Shown here piece by piece: positions 15,301 through 23,267 of a DNA stretch of 34,843 nucleotides (position 1 is the first letter of the stretch; each line of letters opens with the position of its first letter). The notes beneath the pieces are model-generated. The model searched no databases and was not told the origin of the DNA. It was given only the letters and a program-made list of their open reading frames with translations. The DNA is from CAZMCC01 sp964564695. GTDB taxonomy: Bacteria > Planctomycetota > Phycisphaerae > Phycisphaerales > UBA1924. The stretch spans positions 1 through 34,843 of the forward strand of contig CAZMCC010000035.1 of the NCBI GenBank assembly GCA_964564695.1, in the 5' to 3' direction. A program made the position numbers and the translations under genes.

Positions 15301-17190
15301 GTCCCGGTGGTCGTGTACAACTACCTCGAGACGCCCCAGCGCGTGCGTCTGGGCGTGACGCACGCTGACTGGTACGAGCTGCTCGACGGCGCCGAGCAGA
15401 CGATCGAACTCCCCGCCAAGGGCGTGCGCTCGATGAGCGTGCGCATCCGCGCGGGCCGCGTCGGCGCCCACGACTTCGAGGTGACCGCCGTTACGGATGG
15501 TCCGGAGGGCGTCGCCGACGCCGTGCGCCGCACCGTCGAGGTCCTCCCCGGCGGCACGCCCATCGAACACGTTGAGTCCGGCTCGGTCGCGTCGCCGCTC
15601 ACCACCGAGTTCGCCGTCCCCGTCGACATGATCGAGGGGAGCGGGCGCCTCTTCGTCAAGGTCTATCCCTCGCCGCTCAGCCAGGTCGTCGAAGGGCTCG
15701 AGGGCATCTTCGAGGCCCCGCACGGCTGCTTCGAGCAGACTTCCTCCACGACATACCCCAACGTCCTCGCCCTGCAGTATCTCAAGCAGACCGGCAAGGC
15801 CGTGCCCAGCGTCGAGGCCACCGCGCGTCAGTACATCCACCTCGGCTACCAGCGCCTCCTCACCTTCGAGGTCGACGGGGGCGGGTTCGACTGGTTCGGG
15901 CACCCGCCCGCCAACCGGCTCCTCACGGCCTATGGCCTCATGGAGTTCGTCGACATGGCCAAGGTGCACGACGTCGACCCGGCCCTCATCGACCGCACCC
16001 GCCACTGGCTCATGGCCCAGCGCCGCAGCGACGGCTCGTGGGCCGCGGAGTCTCACGCCATCTCCGCCGCCGCCGTGTCGGAACGCCGCCCTGATGCCGA
16101 CGTCGTCACGACCGCCTACATCGCCTGGGCTGTCTTCGGCAAGGGGTCGTCGGGGGACGCATCGCTCACCCGTGCGTGGCTCGAGCGCGTGCCCGTCGAT
16201 GGGCAGACCGATCCCTACGTCGTCGCGCTCATGGTGCACGCCCTCGCGGGCGTCGGGGCTGACCCCGGGCCGTGGATGCGCCGGCTCATGGACCTGCGCC
16301 AAACTTCTGAAGAAGGCAAGCAGTCATGGTGGACCCGCGTTGAGGATTCCCGCACCGCCTTCTACGGCACGGGGCGCTACGGCGACATCGAGGCCACCGC
16401 CCTCGCGACCCTCGCGCTGATCCAGCACCGCGGCGACCTCGCGGCCGCACGCGGCGGGATCGCGTGGCTCACCGCCCAGCGCACCGCCGGCGGCACGTGG
16501 GGCACAACGCAGGCGACCGTGCTTGCGCTCAAGGCCCTGATGGCCGCGGCCGATGCGCCGCTCGGCGAGCCGATCGAGCGCGCCCTCACGGTCGAGGTCG
16601 ACGGGCGCGTGGTCCAGCGCGTCACCATCGACGCGAACCAGGCCGAGGTGCTCAAGCAGGTCGACCTCTCGAACCTCGTTACCCCGGGACGTCACCGCGT
16701 GACCGTTCGCCAGGAACGCGGCCCGGCGGCACAGGCCCAGGTCGTGTTCCGCGCCGCGGTGCCCACGGTCGCGAATCCATCGGAACAGGACATGGCCCCG
16801 CTCACCGTTGACGTCCGCTACGACCGAAACTCGCTCCGCGTCGGCGAGGAGCTCCGCGCCACCGCGACGCTCACCGCGTCGGGCGACGCCGCACTCCCGA
16901 TGGTCATGCTCGACCTCCCGATCCCGCCGGGTTTCGAGCCCAACCGCAGCGACTTCGACGCCATGGTCAGCGCCCGCGGCATCGCGCGCTACGAAGTAAC
17001 GGCCCGGACGGTGATCGTCTACCTCACGTCGCTCCAGCCGACCACCGGCCTGACGCTCCAGTACACGATGCGGGCGACGATGCCCGTGAGCGTGCAGACG
17101 CCCGGCCCGGCGGCGTACGAGTACTACAACCCGCAGCGCAAGGCCCGCGGCCCGGGCGCCGGCATCCGCGTCGACCCGGCGCTGAACTGA
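12373..17190 (+). CDS. Anti-sigma-like / alpha-2-macroglobulin fusion membrane protein
   Basis: This is a 1605-residue protein. Residues 15-60 read like a zinc-type anti-sigma helix bundle (AYVHGLLTDEQVRYVDAQAA), but the usual His and two Cys positions are replaced. A membrane helix (93-112) follows. Residues 113-800 are macroglobulin-like beta domains (TDKPVYQPGQSIHMRTLALR; DVKPYVLPKFRVNVDVSEAY). A second membrane pair (about 809-828 and 835-852) sits where the bait region is expected. The core A2M domain then begins (WFPETLLWRPEIVTDDSG, DSITTWRVFGGAVTRDG). The thioester motif GCFEQ is intact (1118-1122) and is followed by the alpha-helical thioester domain and a receptor-binding-like C-terminus. 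The predicted topology is N-terminus in and thioester out. Known family role: covalent trapping of proteases. Coupling to the sigma factor is inferred. Confidence 0.92.
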   Translation: MSWKRMKLEDDVLGMTDAYVHGLLTDEQVRYVDAQAAGSAVWRAALDEARDRAAAMRSLDTVEPSEALFTRSFESARLHGRRGDRTVRVFTRVIPAMFAVAAAVLLCVQVYFENLSPNGYDLTVLGQTSLAAGGPASIRVRLLDQAGGRPVAGAPVEVTLSDAAGRTVTLATFTTDSRGTGSPRYTLPDWTEGEYRLVVRAAGRETFDRTVTLKRPTRLMLSTDKPVYQPGQSIHMRTLALRRADARPMVGQEAVFTIADPKGTIIYKQRGVTSGFGISAADCPLADEIIHGAYTLTCTVAGTASQRTVDVKPYVLPKFRVNVDVSEAYLRPGQMLRMSVGAAYFFGQPVAGGAAEIEIASPDSGTLERKSVALDDQGNAALEFRVPERLVGTERDAGDARLTITATITDAGGQRESRAIARVVSARELRIEVLPESGTLIPGTTNRIYALVTTPDGRPAPGARLAITGIDREIVASELGVASFDLSPPEPVQGAPAADVSLTIAATDATGRRASRSVTLSSRVVSGDFLLRTDAASYVAGGTVALSIFGAGSEPVFVDLLKDGQTVLTQVLDIKDGRGELAIDLPTDLTGTFELAAYRFDAAGVAARRTRTIVVEGADELRVTVSPDKAQYRPGERARLQLSVTDSGGAPAPGAVSIAAVDEAVYSVLDQAPGMERTLLALDQDLLKPVYTLYPWSLDPKGGAQQRELDRALFSATAVEKTMDRKALFKQLLESGYVSEEMLEVLENPDAGRMIEDMQNSGALSAEAAAILSGKAAASVHSLSGSTWPGKVLDLKQRQYAGRQMVRTGWVLVAVMAALVVLVAIFTFAPPSVSTVVVVVIAGFMMIVILLPSLGKARSSSRRLRAQTELRGIGQALEIAGFKLAGAPGAPGSAAPRVREWFPETLLWRPEIVTDDSGHAAIEVDLADSITTWRVFGGAVTRDGRLGSLDGQIGVFQAFFVDVNVPVSLTRNDEVSVPVVVYNYLETPQRVRLGVTHADWYELLDGAEQTIELPAKGVRSMSVRIRAGRVGAHDFEVTAVTDGPEGVADAVRRTVEVLPGGTPIEHVESGSVASPLTTEFAVPVDMIEGSGRLFVKVYPSPLSQVVEGLEGIFEAPHGCFEQTSSTTYPNVLALQYLKQTGKAVPSVEATARQYIHLGYQRLLTFEVDGGGFDWFGHPPANRLLTAYGLMEFVDMAKVHDVDPALIDRTRHWLMAQRRSDGSWAAESHAISAAAVSERRPDADVVTTAYIAWAVFGKGSSGDASLTRAWLERVPVDGQTDPYVVALMVHALAGVGADPGPWMRRLMDLRQTSEEGKQSWWTRVEDSRTAFYGTGRYGDIEATALATLALIQHRGDLAAARGGIAWLTAQRTAGGTWGTTQATVLALKALMAAADAPLGEPIERALTVEVDGRVVQRVTIDANQAEVLKQVDLSNLVTPGRHRVTVRQERGPAAQAQVVFRAAVPTVANPSEQDMAPLTVDVRYDRNSLRVGEELRATATLTASGDAALPMVMLDLPIPPGFEPNRSDFDAMVSARGIARYEVTARTVIVYLTSLQPTTGLTLQYTMRATMPVSVQTPGPAAYEYYNPQRKARGPGAGIRVDPALN

Positions 17191-17238
17191 TTCACCGGCG
17201 CAAGCAGCGGGCGACTCCGACGCGCATAAACTGGACAC

Positions 17239-17260
17239 CGCGCGGGCTTGGCCCCGCGCG
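17239..17260. other. GC-rich hairpin between the macroglobulin and efflux genes
   Basis: CGCGCGGG (17239-17246) pairs with CCCGCGCG (17253-17260) across a 6-nt loop. There is no T tract. It may be a weak terminator, an mRNA stabiliser or an operator for the efflux genes; nothing in the sequence decides which. Confidence 0.4.
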
Positions 17261-17298
17261 AGCGAACGATCTCGGGCGACCGCGCCCGCAGGTGACCA

Positions 17299-18558
17299 GT
17301 GATGATGAACATCGACGTCGATCATGTGGCCCCGAGCCCGTCGACCGCGCGCCGCTGGCTGATGGCGCTCGTCGTCGGCGTGCTCGCAAGCGTCCCCGGC
17401 GGCTGCAAGCCGAGGACCAACGCCTACGCCCCGCCGCCGCCGCCGGAGGTCACGGTCGCGCACCCCATCGTGCGATCGGTCACGCAGTACCTCGAGAACA
17501 CCGGGACCACCGAGCCGTTCGAGTCCGTCGAATTGCGGGCCCGCGTCGCGGGGTTCCTCGAGGAGGTGAAGTTCAAGCCCGGCTCGCTCGTGAAGAAGGG
17601 CGACCTGCTCTTCGTCATCGACCGGCGCACGTACGAGGCCGCGGCCAACGAGGCCCGGGCCGACCTCGCCGCACGCGAGGCCGCGCTCAAGCTCTCGGAC
17701 ATCACGCTGGCCCGGCTGGCCGAGGCCGCGAAGCTGTCCGCGGCGTCCGCGCAGGAGATCGACCAGGCCCAGGCGCAGCGTGACCAGGCCAAGTCTGAGA
17801 TGGAGCGGGCACGGGCCGTGCTCGCGACCGCCGAGCTCAACCTCGAGTTCACGCAGGTGCGCTCGCCGATCGACGGGCGGATCACCAAGAACCTCGTCGA
17901 CGTCGGCAACCTCGTCGGCGCCGCCGGCCAGGCGACGGTGCTCGCGACGATCGTGAACTCCTCGCCGCTCTATGTGTCGGTCGACACGAGCGAGGCCGAC
18001 GTGCTGCGCGTGCGCCGGGCCCGCATGGCCCGCCAGCCCGGGGCCGAGCCCGGGCAGATCGCTCCCGGCGAGTGGCGCATCGTCGAGGCCGCGACCGGCG
18101 ACTCGACCGAGTTCACCATCCGCGGGCACATCGACTACGTCGACCCCGCGCTCGACCCGCGCACCGGGACCATCCGGGTCCGCTGCCGCTTCGAGAACGA
18201 GGACGGCGTCCTGCTCCCCGGCCTCTTCCTGCGGGTCCGCGTGCTCCTCGACTCGAGCGACCAGGTCCTCGCCCCCGATATCGCCCTGCTCTCCGACCAG
18301 CGCGGGCGTTACGCACTTGTCGTCAACGACAAGGACACCGTCGAGCTCCGGCGCGTCAAGATCGGCACGCTCGACCACGGCATGCGCGTCGTGCTCGAAG
18401 GGCTCAGCACGACCGACCGCATCATCGTGAACGGCCTGCAGCGGGCCCGGCCGGGAATCGTGGTGAAGCCCACGCTCGAAACGCCGCCAAGTCCCCCACC
18501 GTCCACCGCACCCGCTCCAACGCCCGCGGCCCCCGCCCCCGCCAAGCCCGCCCCGTAA
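17299..18558 (+). CDS. RND efflux periplasmic adaptor (membrane fusion protein), lipoprotein
   Basis: This 419-residue protein has a hydrophobic leader (about 20-32) ending in a lipobox-like VPGGC, so Cys36 is probably lipidated. HlyD/AcrA-type elements follow in order: a beta-barrel/lipoyl half (ARVAGFLEEVKFKPGSLVKK, GDLLFVIDRRTYEAA), a coiled-coil hairpin (about 115-180), the second lipoyl half (FTQVRSPIDGRITKNLVDVG), a beta-barrel (DPRTGTIRVRCRFENEDG, LLPGLFLRVRV) and a membrane-proximal domain. The last 25 or so residues are a Pro/Ala tail. Three consecutive ATG codons make the exact start uncertain by two residues. It pairs with the permease 22 nt downstream. The substrate is not predictable. 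Confidence 0.93.
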   Translation: MMMNIDVDHVAPSPSTARRWLMALVVGVLASVPGGCKPRTNAYAPPPPPEVTVAHPIVRSVTQYLENTGTTEPFESVELRARVAGFLEEVKFKPGSLVKKGDLLFVIDRRTYEAAANEARADLAAREAALKLSDITLARLAEAAKLSAASAQEIDQAQAQRDQAKSEMERARAVLATAELNLEFTQVRSPIDGRITKNLVDVGNLVGAAGQATVLATIVNSSPLYVSVDTSEADVLRVRRARMARQPGAEPGQIAPGEWRIVEAATGDSTEFTIRGHIDYVDPALDPRTGTIRVRCRFENEDGVLLPGLFLRVRVLLDSSDQVLAPDIALLSDQRGRYALVVNDKDTVELRRVKIGTLDHGMRVVLEGLSTTDRIIVNGLQRARPGIVVKPTLETPPSPPPSTAPAPTPAAPAPAKPAP

Positions 18559-18580
18559 AGCCCCCCCACCCCCACCACGC

Positions 18581-21500
18581 ATGCTCAGCCAGTTCTTCAT
18601 CCGCCGCCCGATCGTCGCGTGCGTCATCGCGATCCTGATCATCATCGCCGGCGCGGTGTCGTTCCCGACGCTGCCGGTGTCGCAGTACCCCGAGATCGCC
18701 CCGCCGATCGTCCGCGTGACCACCTCGTACCCCGGCGCCTCGGCCCAGGTCGTCGCCGACACCGTGGCCGCGCCGATCGAGCAGCAGGTCAACGGCGTCG
18801 AGGGCATGATCTACATGGAGAGCACGTCCGCCAGCGACGGCTCGTACACGCTCAACGTGAGCTTCGAGGTGGGCACGAACGTGAACATCGCGTCCGTGCT
18901 CGTGCAGAACCGCGTCGCCATCGCCCAGTCGCAGCTCCCCGACGACGTGCGGCGCCAGGGCATCACGACCGACAAGGTCTCCACCAACATCGTCTCGGTC
19001 CTCGCGCTGGGCCCCAAGGACCCGGCCCGCGCGAGCGAGTTCTCCGACCTCTTCCTCGCCAACTACCTCCGCATCCACGTCAACGACCAGGTCAAGCGCA
19101 TCCCCGGCGTCGGCGACGCCCTCATCCGTCCCGGCAAGGACTACGGGATGCGCATCTGGCTCGACCCCGACAAGCTCAAGGCCCGCGCGCTCTCCACCGT
19201 CGACGTCCTGGCCGCCCTGCGAGAGCAGAACATCCAGGTCGCCGCCGGCGTCATCGGCCAGCCGCCAGCGCCCGACGACCAGGGCTTCCAGTACTCCGTC
19301 ACCACCCTCGGGCGCCTCAACGAACCCGAGCAGTTCGAGAACATCGTCGTCCGCGCCGAGGCCAACCGCGTCATCTACCTCAAGGACATCGCCCGCATCG
19401 AGCTGGGCGCCCGCTCCTACGACACGCTCGGGCGCGTCAGCGGCACACCGGCCGCACTCATGGTCGTGTACCAGACCCCCACCGGCAACTCCGTGCAGGT
19501 CGCCGAAGACCTCCGCACGCTGCTCGCCCGCTTGAGCGAGGAGCTGCCCGAGGGCCTCGCGTTCAGCACCATCTACGACACCTCCGATTTCGTCGTCTCC
19601 GCCATCAGCGAGGTCTATCGCACGATCTTCGAGGCCACCGCCCTGGTCATCCTCGTCGTGTTCATCTTCCTGGGCAGCGTCCGCTCCACGCTCATCCCGA
19701 TCGCGGCCATCCCCGTCTCGCTCGTCGGCACGTTCTTTGCGATGAAGCTCTTCGGCTTCAGCCTCAACCTCCCCACGCTCTTCGGCCTCATCCTCGCCAT
19801 CGGCATCGTGGTCGACGACGCGATCGTCGTGGTCGAGAACGTCGAACGCAACCTCACCGAGCACCACCTCCCGCCCAAGGAGGCCGCGTCCCGCGCCATG
19901 CTCGAGGTCTTCGGCCCCGTCATCGGCATCTCGATGGTGCTCATGGCCGTGTTCCTCCCCACCGCCGCCCTCCCGGGCATCAGCGGCCAGCTCTACCGCC
20001 AGTTCGCGCTCACGATCGCCGCGAGCACGTTCTTCAGCGCCGTGTGCGCCCTCACGCTCAGCCCCGCCCTCGCGGGCGTCATTCTCCGCGAGCATCCGCC
20101 CGGGGCCAGGCACAACCTCCTCAAGCGCACCTTCGACCGCACGTTCGACGCCATCTCCCGCGCCTACGCCCGCGTCGTGCGCTTCCTCGTGCGTCCCGCG
20201 GTCATTGGGTTCTCCCTCGCCGCGTTCCTCGCGCTGGGCGCCCTCACCGCCTGGGCCGTCACACGCGTCCCCACCGGCTTCGTCCCCGACGAGGACAAGG
20301 GCCTGCTCATCGCCGAGGTCCGCATGCCCGCCGGCGCGAGCCAGAGCCGCACGCTCGAGGTCATCAAGAAGGTCGAGAAGGCCTTCCTCGAGACCGACGG
20401 CGTCAGCGGCACCGGCGGATTCCAAGGCTTCTCCCTCATCGCCGGCAACGGCTCGAACTACGGCGTCGTCTTCGCCGGCCTCAAGCCCTGGACCTACCGC
20501 GTCCCACGCGGGCGCGACTACCAGACCATGCTCACCGAGCTCCGCGCCAAGTTCGGCCAGGTCCAGGAAGGCACCATCATCGCCTTCTACCGCCCGGCCG
20601 TCGACGGCATCGGCAACGCCGCGGGCTTCGACATGCGCCTGCAGGACCGCGCCGGCGTCGGGCGCGAACGCATGCAGCAGTTCGTGCAGGAGCTCGTCAC
20701 CGACGCCAACGCCCAGTCCAAGCTCCGCAGCGTCGCCAGCCCCTACCGCGCGGGCGTGCCCCAGCTCTTCGCCGACGTCGACCGCGAGAAGGCCAAGAAG
20801 CTCGGCGTGTCGCTCGGGGACCTCTTCAGCACCCTGAGCGTCAACCTCGGCTCGTCCTACGTGAACGACTTCAACAAGTTCGGGCGCACCTGGCAGGTCA
20901 CGGCCCAGGCCGAGAGCCGCTTCCGCGCCCGCGCTGATCAGGTCGAGCTGCTCCAGGTCCGCAACAGCTCCGGTGAGATGATCCCGCTCGGCTCGCTCCT
21001 CGGTGTCGACGAGACCATCGGCCCCGACAGCGTCGTCCGCTACAACCTGTACCCCGCCGCCGCCGTCAACGGCGCCAACGCCCGCGGCATCAGCACCGGC
21101 GAAGCCATCGCCGTCGTCGAGGACATGATCCGCCAGAAGCAGCCGCAGGGCATCGGCTTCGAATGGACCGCGCTCTCCTTCCAGGAGAAGCGGGCCGCGG
21201 GCACGGCGGGCCTGGTCTTCGCCCTCGCCCTCGTCGTCGTCTATCTCATCCTGTCCGCGCTGTACGAGAGCTGGACGCTGCCCCTCGCCGTCATCTTCTC
21301 GATCCCGCTCGCAGTCCTGGGCGCCATGGTCGGGCTGATGTACCGCGGCATGGACAACAACATCTACACGCAGGTCGGCCTGGTGCTGCTCGTCGGCCTG
21401 GGCGCCAAGAACGCGATCCTCATCGTCGAGTTCGCCCGGGCCAACCGCCACGCCGGCATGAGCATCATCGACGCCGTCGTCGAAGCCGCACGCCTGCGTC

Positions 21501-21781
21501 TGCGCCCGATCCTCATGACCGCGTTCGCGTTCATCCTCGGCGTCTTCCCCCTCGTGCACGCGACGGGCGCCGGCGCCGCCAGTCGCCAGGCCATCGGCAC
21601 CGCCGTGTTCTACGGCATGCTCGGCAACACCCTGCTGGGGCTGCTCTTCACCCCCGTGCTCTACGTCGCGATCACGGCGGTCACCGAGAAGCTCTTCCGG
21701 CGCAGGCGTCCCGCGCCGGCCTCCACGCCGAACCCGCCGGCCCCGCATTCCCCGCCGCCGCCACCACCAGCGATCGCGTGA
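18581..21781 (+). CDS. RND efflux permease, HAE1 (AcrB/MexB-like) family
   Basis: This 1066-residue protein is about AcrB length. It starts with the family signature FFIRRPIVACVIAILIIIAG and SFPTLPVSQYPEIAPPIV. The proton-relay aspartates are present in GIVVDDAIVVVENVERN (Asp412, Asp413), as is the relay Lys943 in GLGAKNAILIVEFARANRH. Two large periplasmic loops and twelve helices fit the family. It uses the proton gradient to export hydrophobic compounds through a trimer with the adaptor at 17299 and an outer-membrane channel. No TolC-like gene follows, so the channel must be encoded elsewhere. The C-terminus ends in a Pro-rich tail. Specificity is unknown. Confidence 0.95.
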   Translation: MLSQFFIRRPIVACVIAILIIIAGAVSFPTLPVSQYPEIAPPIVRVTTSYPGASAQVVADTVAAPIEQQVNGVEGMIYMESTSASDGSYTLNVSFEVGTNVNIASVLVQNRVAIAQSQLPDDVRRQGITTDKVSTNIVSVLALGPKDPARASEFSDLFLANYLRIHVNDQVKRIPGVGDALIRPGKDYGMRIWLDPDKLKARALSTVDVLAALREQNIQVAAGVIGQPPAPDDQGFQYSVTTLGRLNEPEQFENIVVRAEANRVIYLKDIARIELGARSYDTLGRVSGTPAALMVVYQTPTGNSVQVAEDLRTLLARLSEELPEGLAFSTIYDTSDFVVSAISEVYRTIFEATALVILVVFIFLGSVRSTLIPIAAIPVSLVGTFFAMKLFGFSLNLPTLFGLILAIGIVVDDAIVVVENVERNLTEHHLPPKEAASRAMLEVFGPVIGISMVLMAVFLPTAALPGISGQLYRQFALTIAASTFFSAVCALTLSPALAGVILREHPPGARHNLLKRTFDRTFDAISRAYARVVRFLVRPAVIGFSLAAFLALGALTAWAVTRVPTGFVPDEDKGLLIAEVRMPAGASQSRTLEVIKKVEKAFLETDGVSGTGGFQGFSLIAGNGSNYGVVFAGLKPWTYRVPRGRDYQTMLTELRAKFGQVQEGTIIAFYRPAVDGIGNAAGFDMRLQDRAGVGRERMQQFVQELVTDANAQSKLRSVASPYRAGVPQLFADVDREKAKKLGVSLGDLFSTLSVNLGSSYVNDFNKFGRTWQVTAQAESRFRARADQVELLQVRNSSGEMIPLGSLLGVDETIGPDSVVRYNLYPAAAVNGANARGISTGEAIAVVEDMIRQKQPQGIGFEWTALSFQEKRAAGTAGLVFALALVVVYLILSALYESWTLPLAVIFSIPLAVLGAMVGLMYRGMDNNIYTQVGLVLLVGLGAKNAILIVEFARANRHAGMSIIDAVVEAARLRLRPILMTAFAFILGVFPLVHATGAGAASRQAIGTAVFYGMLGNTLLGLLFTPVLYVAITAVTEKLFRRRRPAPASTPNPPAPHSPPPPPPAIA

Positions 21782-21818
21782 GCGCGGGCCGCTCCGCAAC
21801 CCGTCCGCCCCCAGTGAG

Positions 21819-21824
21819 TATGCT
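21819..21824 (+). promoter_or_regulatory. -10-like box for the thioredoxin-fold gene
   Basis: TATGCT lies 25 nt before the ATG at 21850, and AAGGA at 21836-21840 lies between them as a ribosome-binding site. No good -35 is seen. Confidence 0.3.
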
Positions 21825-21849
21825 GCAGTCACCTCCAAGGACCACACCC

Positions 21850-22869
21850 ATGAATCGCACAGCCGCGGCGTTAGTTGCCCTTCTCCTGAGCGTGCCCGCG
21901 TTCGGCCAGCACGCCGAACCCAAACCGGCCACGACGGTCCCGGCCACAACGTTGACCCCCGCGACGCCCGCCGTGCCGGGCGGGGTCGCCCAGCCCAACA
22001 CCAAGGGCCCGATCTACGACGAATCGGCCGACGCCCGCAAGCAGATCGCGGCCGCCCTCGCGAAGGCGAAGAAGGAAAACCGGCGCGTCCTCATCCAGTG
22101 GGGCGGCAACTGGTGCGGCTGGTGCACCCGCCTGCACGAGCTGATGACGACGAACCAGATGATCGCCAAGACGGTCCTGTACGAGTACGACGTCGTCCAC
22201 ATCGACGCCGGCCGCGACAACAAGAACGCCGACCTCATCAAGCAGTACAACGCCAAGGCCATGGAGGAGGGCTTCCCCTACCTCACCGTCCTCGACGCCG
22301 ACGGCAAGGTCATCGCCAACCAGGACACCGGCTCGCTTGAGGTCAAGGACTCCGCCACCGGCAAGACCGACCTCAAGGCCGGTCACGACCCCGCCAAGGT
22401 GAACGACTTCCTCAAGAAGAACGCCGCCGCGCCGCTCCGGGCCGATGACCTGCTCGCTGCCGGAGTCGCCGAGGCGAAGTCGTCCGGGCGCACCGTCTTC
22501 GTCCACTTCGGCGCCCCGTGGTGCGGGTGGTGCCACAAGCTCGAGGACTGGATGGCCCGCCCCGAGATCGCCACCGTCCTCGCTAAGGACTTCGTCGACG
22601 TCAAGATCGACATCGACCGCACGACCGGAGGCAAGGAACTCATCGCCAAGTACCGCGGCGCCAAAGACAGCGGCATCCCGTGGTTCGTCTTCCTCGACGC
22701 CGACGCCAAGGCGATCATCACTTCCGAAGGCCCGCAGGGCAACACCGGGTTCCCCTCCGCCCCGGAGGAAGTCGAGCACTTCGCGACCATGCTCGCCAAG
22801 GTCCGCAAGAAGATGACCGAGTCCGAAGCCAAGGGGATCATCGACTCGCTCAAGACGCCCAAGCCCTGA
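21850..22869 (+). CDS. Exported tandem thioredoxin-fold protein
   Basis: The frame is open upstream, but that part overlaps the permease gene. ATG 21850 has AAGGA 9 nt upstream and begins a clear signal peptide ending at FGQ (about residue 20), giving 339 residues. A Thr/Pro linker follows, then two thioredoxin-like domains. The first has WCGWC with Cys89 and Cys92, the second WCGWC with Cys225 and Cys228, each with a downstream cis-Pro-like segment (GFPYLTVLDADGK; GIPWFVFLDADAK). CGWC active sites are typical of DUF255/thioredoxin_7-like periplasmic reductases. It probably acts on disulfides outside the cytoplasm, perhaps in the Cys-rich exported proteins of this organism, which is inference. 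Confidence 0.88.
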   Translation: MNRTAAALVALLLSVPAFGQHAEPKPATTVPATTLTPATPAVPGGVAQPNTKGPIYDESADARKQIAAALAKAKKENRRVLIQWGGNWCGWCTRLHELMTTNQMIAKTVLYEYDVVHIDAGRDNKNADLIKQYNAKAMEEGFPYLTVLDADGKVIANQDTGSLEVKDSATGKTDLKAGHDPAKVNDFLKKNAAAPLRADDLLAAGVAEAKSSGRTVFVHFGAPWCGWCHKLEDWMARPEIATVLAKDFVDVKIDIDRTTGGKELIAKYRGAKDSGIPWFVFLDADAKAIITSEGPQGNTGFPSAPEEVEHFATMLAKVRKKMTESEAKGIIDSLKTPKP

Positions 22870-22964
22870 GCGCGGGCGCGGACGCCCCCCGTCAACCATC
22901 AACTCTTCTATTAGGGACCCGCTCCTCACCCGCGGCCTTTGAAGCCGGGTGAAGAAGCGGTAAA

Positions 22965-23038
22965 CGCGGATGGAGGGACTCGAACCCCCAACCTGCTGAT
23001 CCGTAGTCAGCTGCTCTATCCAATTGAGCTACATCCGC
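22965..23038 (-). tRNA. tRNA-Arg (anticodon ACG)
   Basis: Read on the minus strand, a full cloverleaf forms. The acceptor GCGGATG pairs with CATCCGC and the D arm is GCTC/GAGC. The anticodon stem is GCTGA/TCAGC with loop CTACGGA, giving anticodon ACG. The T arm has loop TTCGAGT, and G is the discriminator. CCA is not encoded. A34 is expected to be edited to inosine by TadA so that CGU, CGC and CGA are read, which suits the CGC-rich codon use seen here. Confidence 0.97.
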
Positions 23039-23053
23039 TCGCGTGCAGCCGCA

Positions 23054-23082
23054 ACCTTAAGCAGCCACGCCGGGGCAGACAA
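23054..23082 (-). promoter_or_regulatory. Sigma-70-like promoter of tRNA-Arg
   Basis: On the minus strand TTGTCT (23082-23077) and TAAGGT (23059-23054) are separated by exactly 17 bp. They lie 15 nt upstream of the tRNA 5' end. Position and spacing fit a vegetative promoter. Confidence 0.6.
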
Positions 23083-23174
23083 GTTTCTCCGACCCCCTCA
23101 CGACCCCGGCCCGGCTTCCCGGGCTCCTACGGCCCCTCGGGGCGCTCGAACACCCCCCCTATCCCCGGCCTTCC

Positions 23175-23203
23175 TTGATCCCGGGGGCCGTCCCCCCAAT
23201 ACT
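23175..23203 (+). promoter_or_regulatory. Sigma-70-like promoter of rpsT
   Basis: TTGATC (23175-23180) and AATACT (23198-23203) are 17 bp apart, each matching consensus at four of six bases. Transcription would start near 23210 and give a leader of about 58 nt containing the attenuator-like structure. Confidence 0.5.
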
Positions 23204-23212
23204 TCCGGCCCA

Positions 23213-23251
23213 TCCCGGAACGCTCCGGGAGCGGGTTGCACGCTCCTTTTT
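23213..23251 (+). promoter_or_regulatory. Attenuator-like leader of rpsT
   Basis: Hairpin 1 pairs TCCCGGA (23213-23219) with TCCGGGA (23224-23230). Hairpin 2 pairs GGAGCG (23228-23233) with CGCTCC (23241-23246) and is followed by TTTTT (23247-23251), like an intrinsic terminator. The two share bases 23228-23230 and exclude each other. A further CGCTCC at 23221-23226 could also pair with GGAGCG. The arrangement suggests controlled read-through into the S20 gene, but no ligand can be named. Confidence 0.5.
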
Positions 23252-23267
23252 GGATCCAAGAGACCTC

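Noticed and set aside
18422..21949. Long open frame antisense to the RND permease (about 1175 codons)
   Set aside because: High GC suppresses stops on the opposite strand. The product is low-complexity (Asp/Glu/Gly/Val-rich) and matches no fold, while the sense strand encodes a complete permease.
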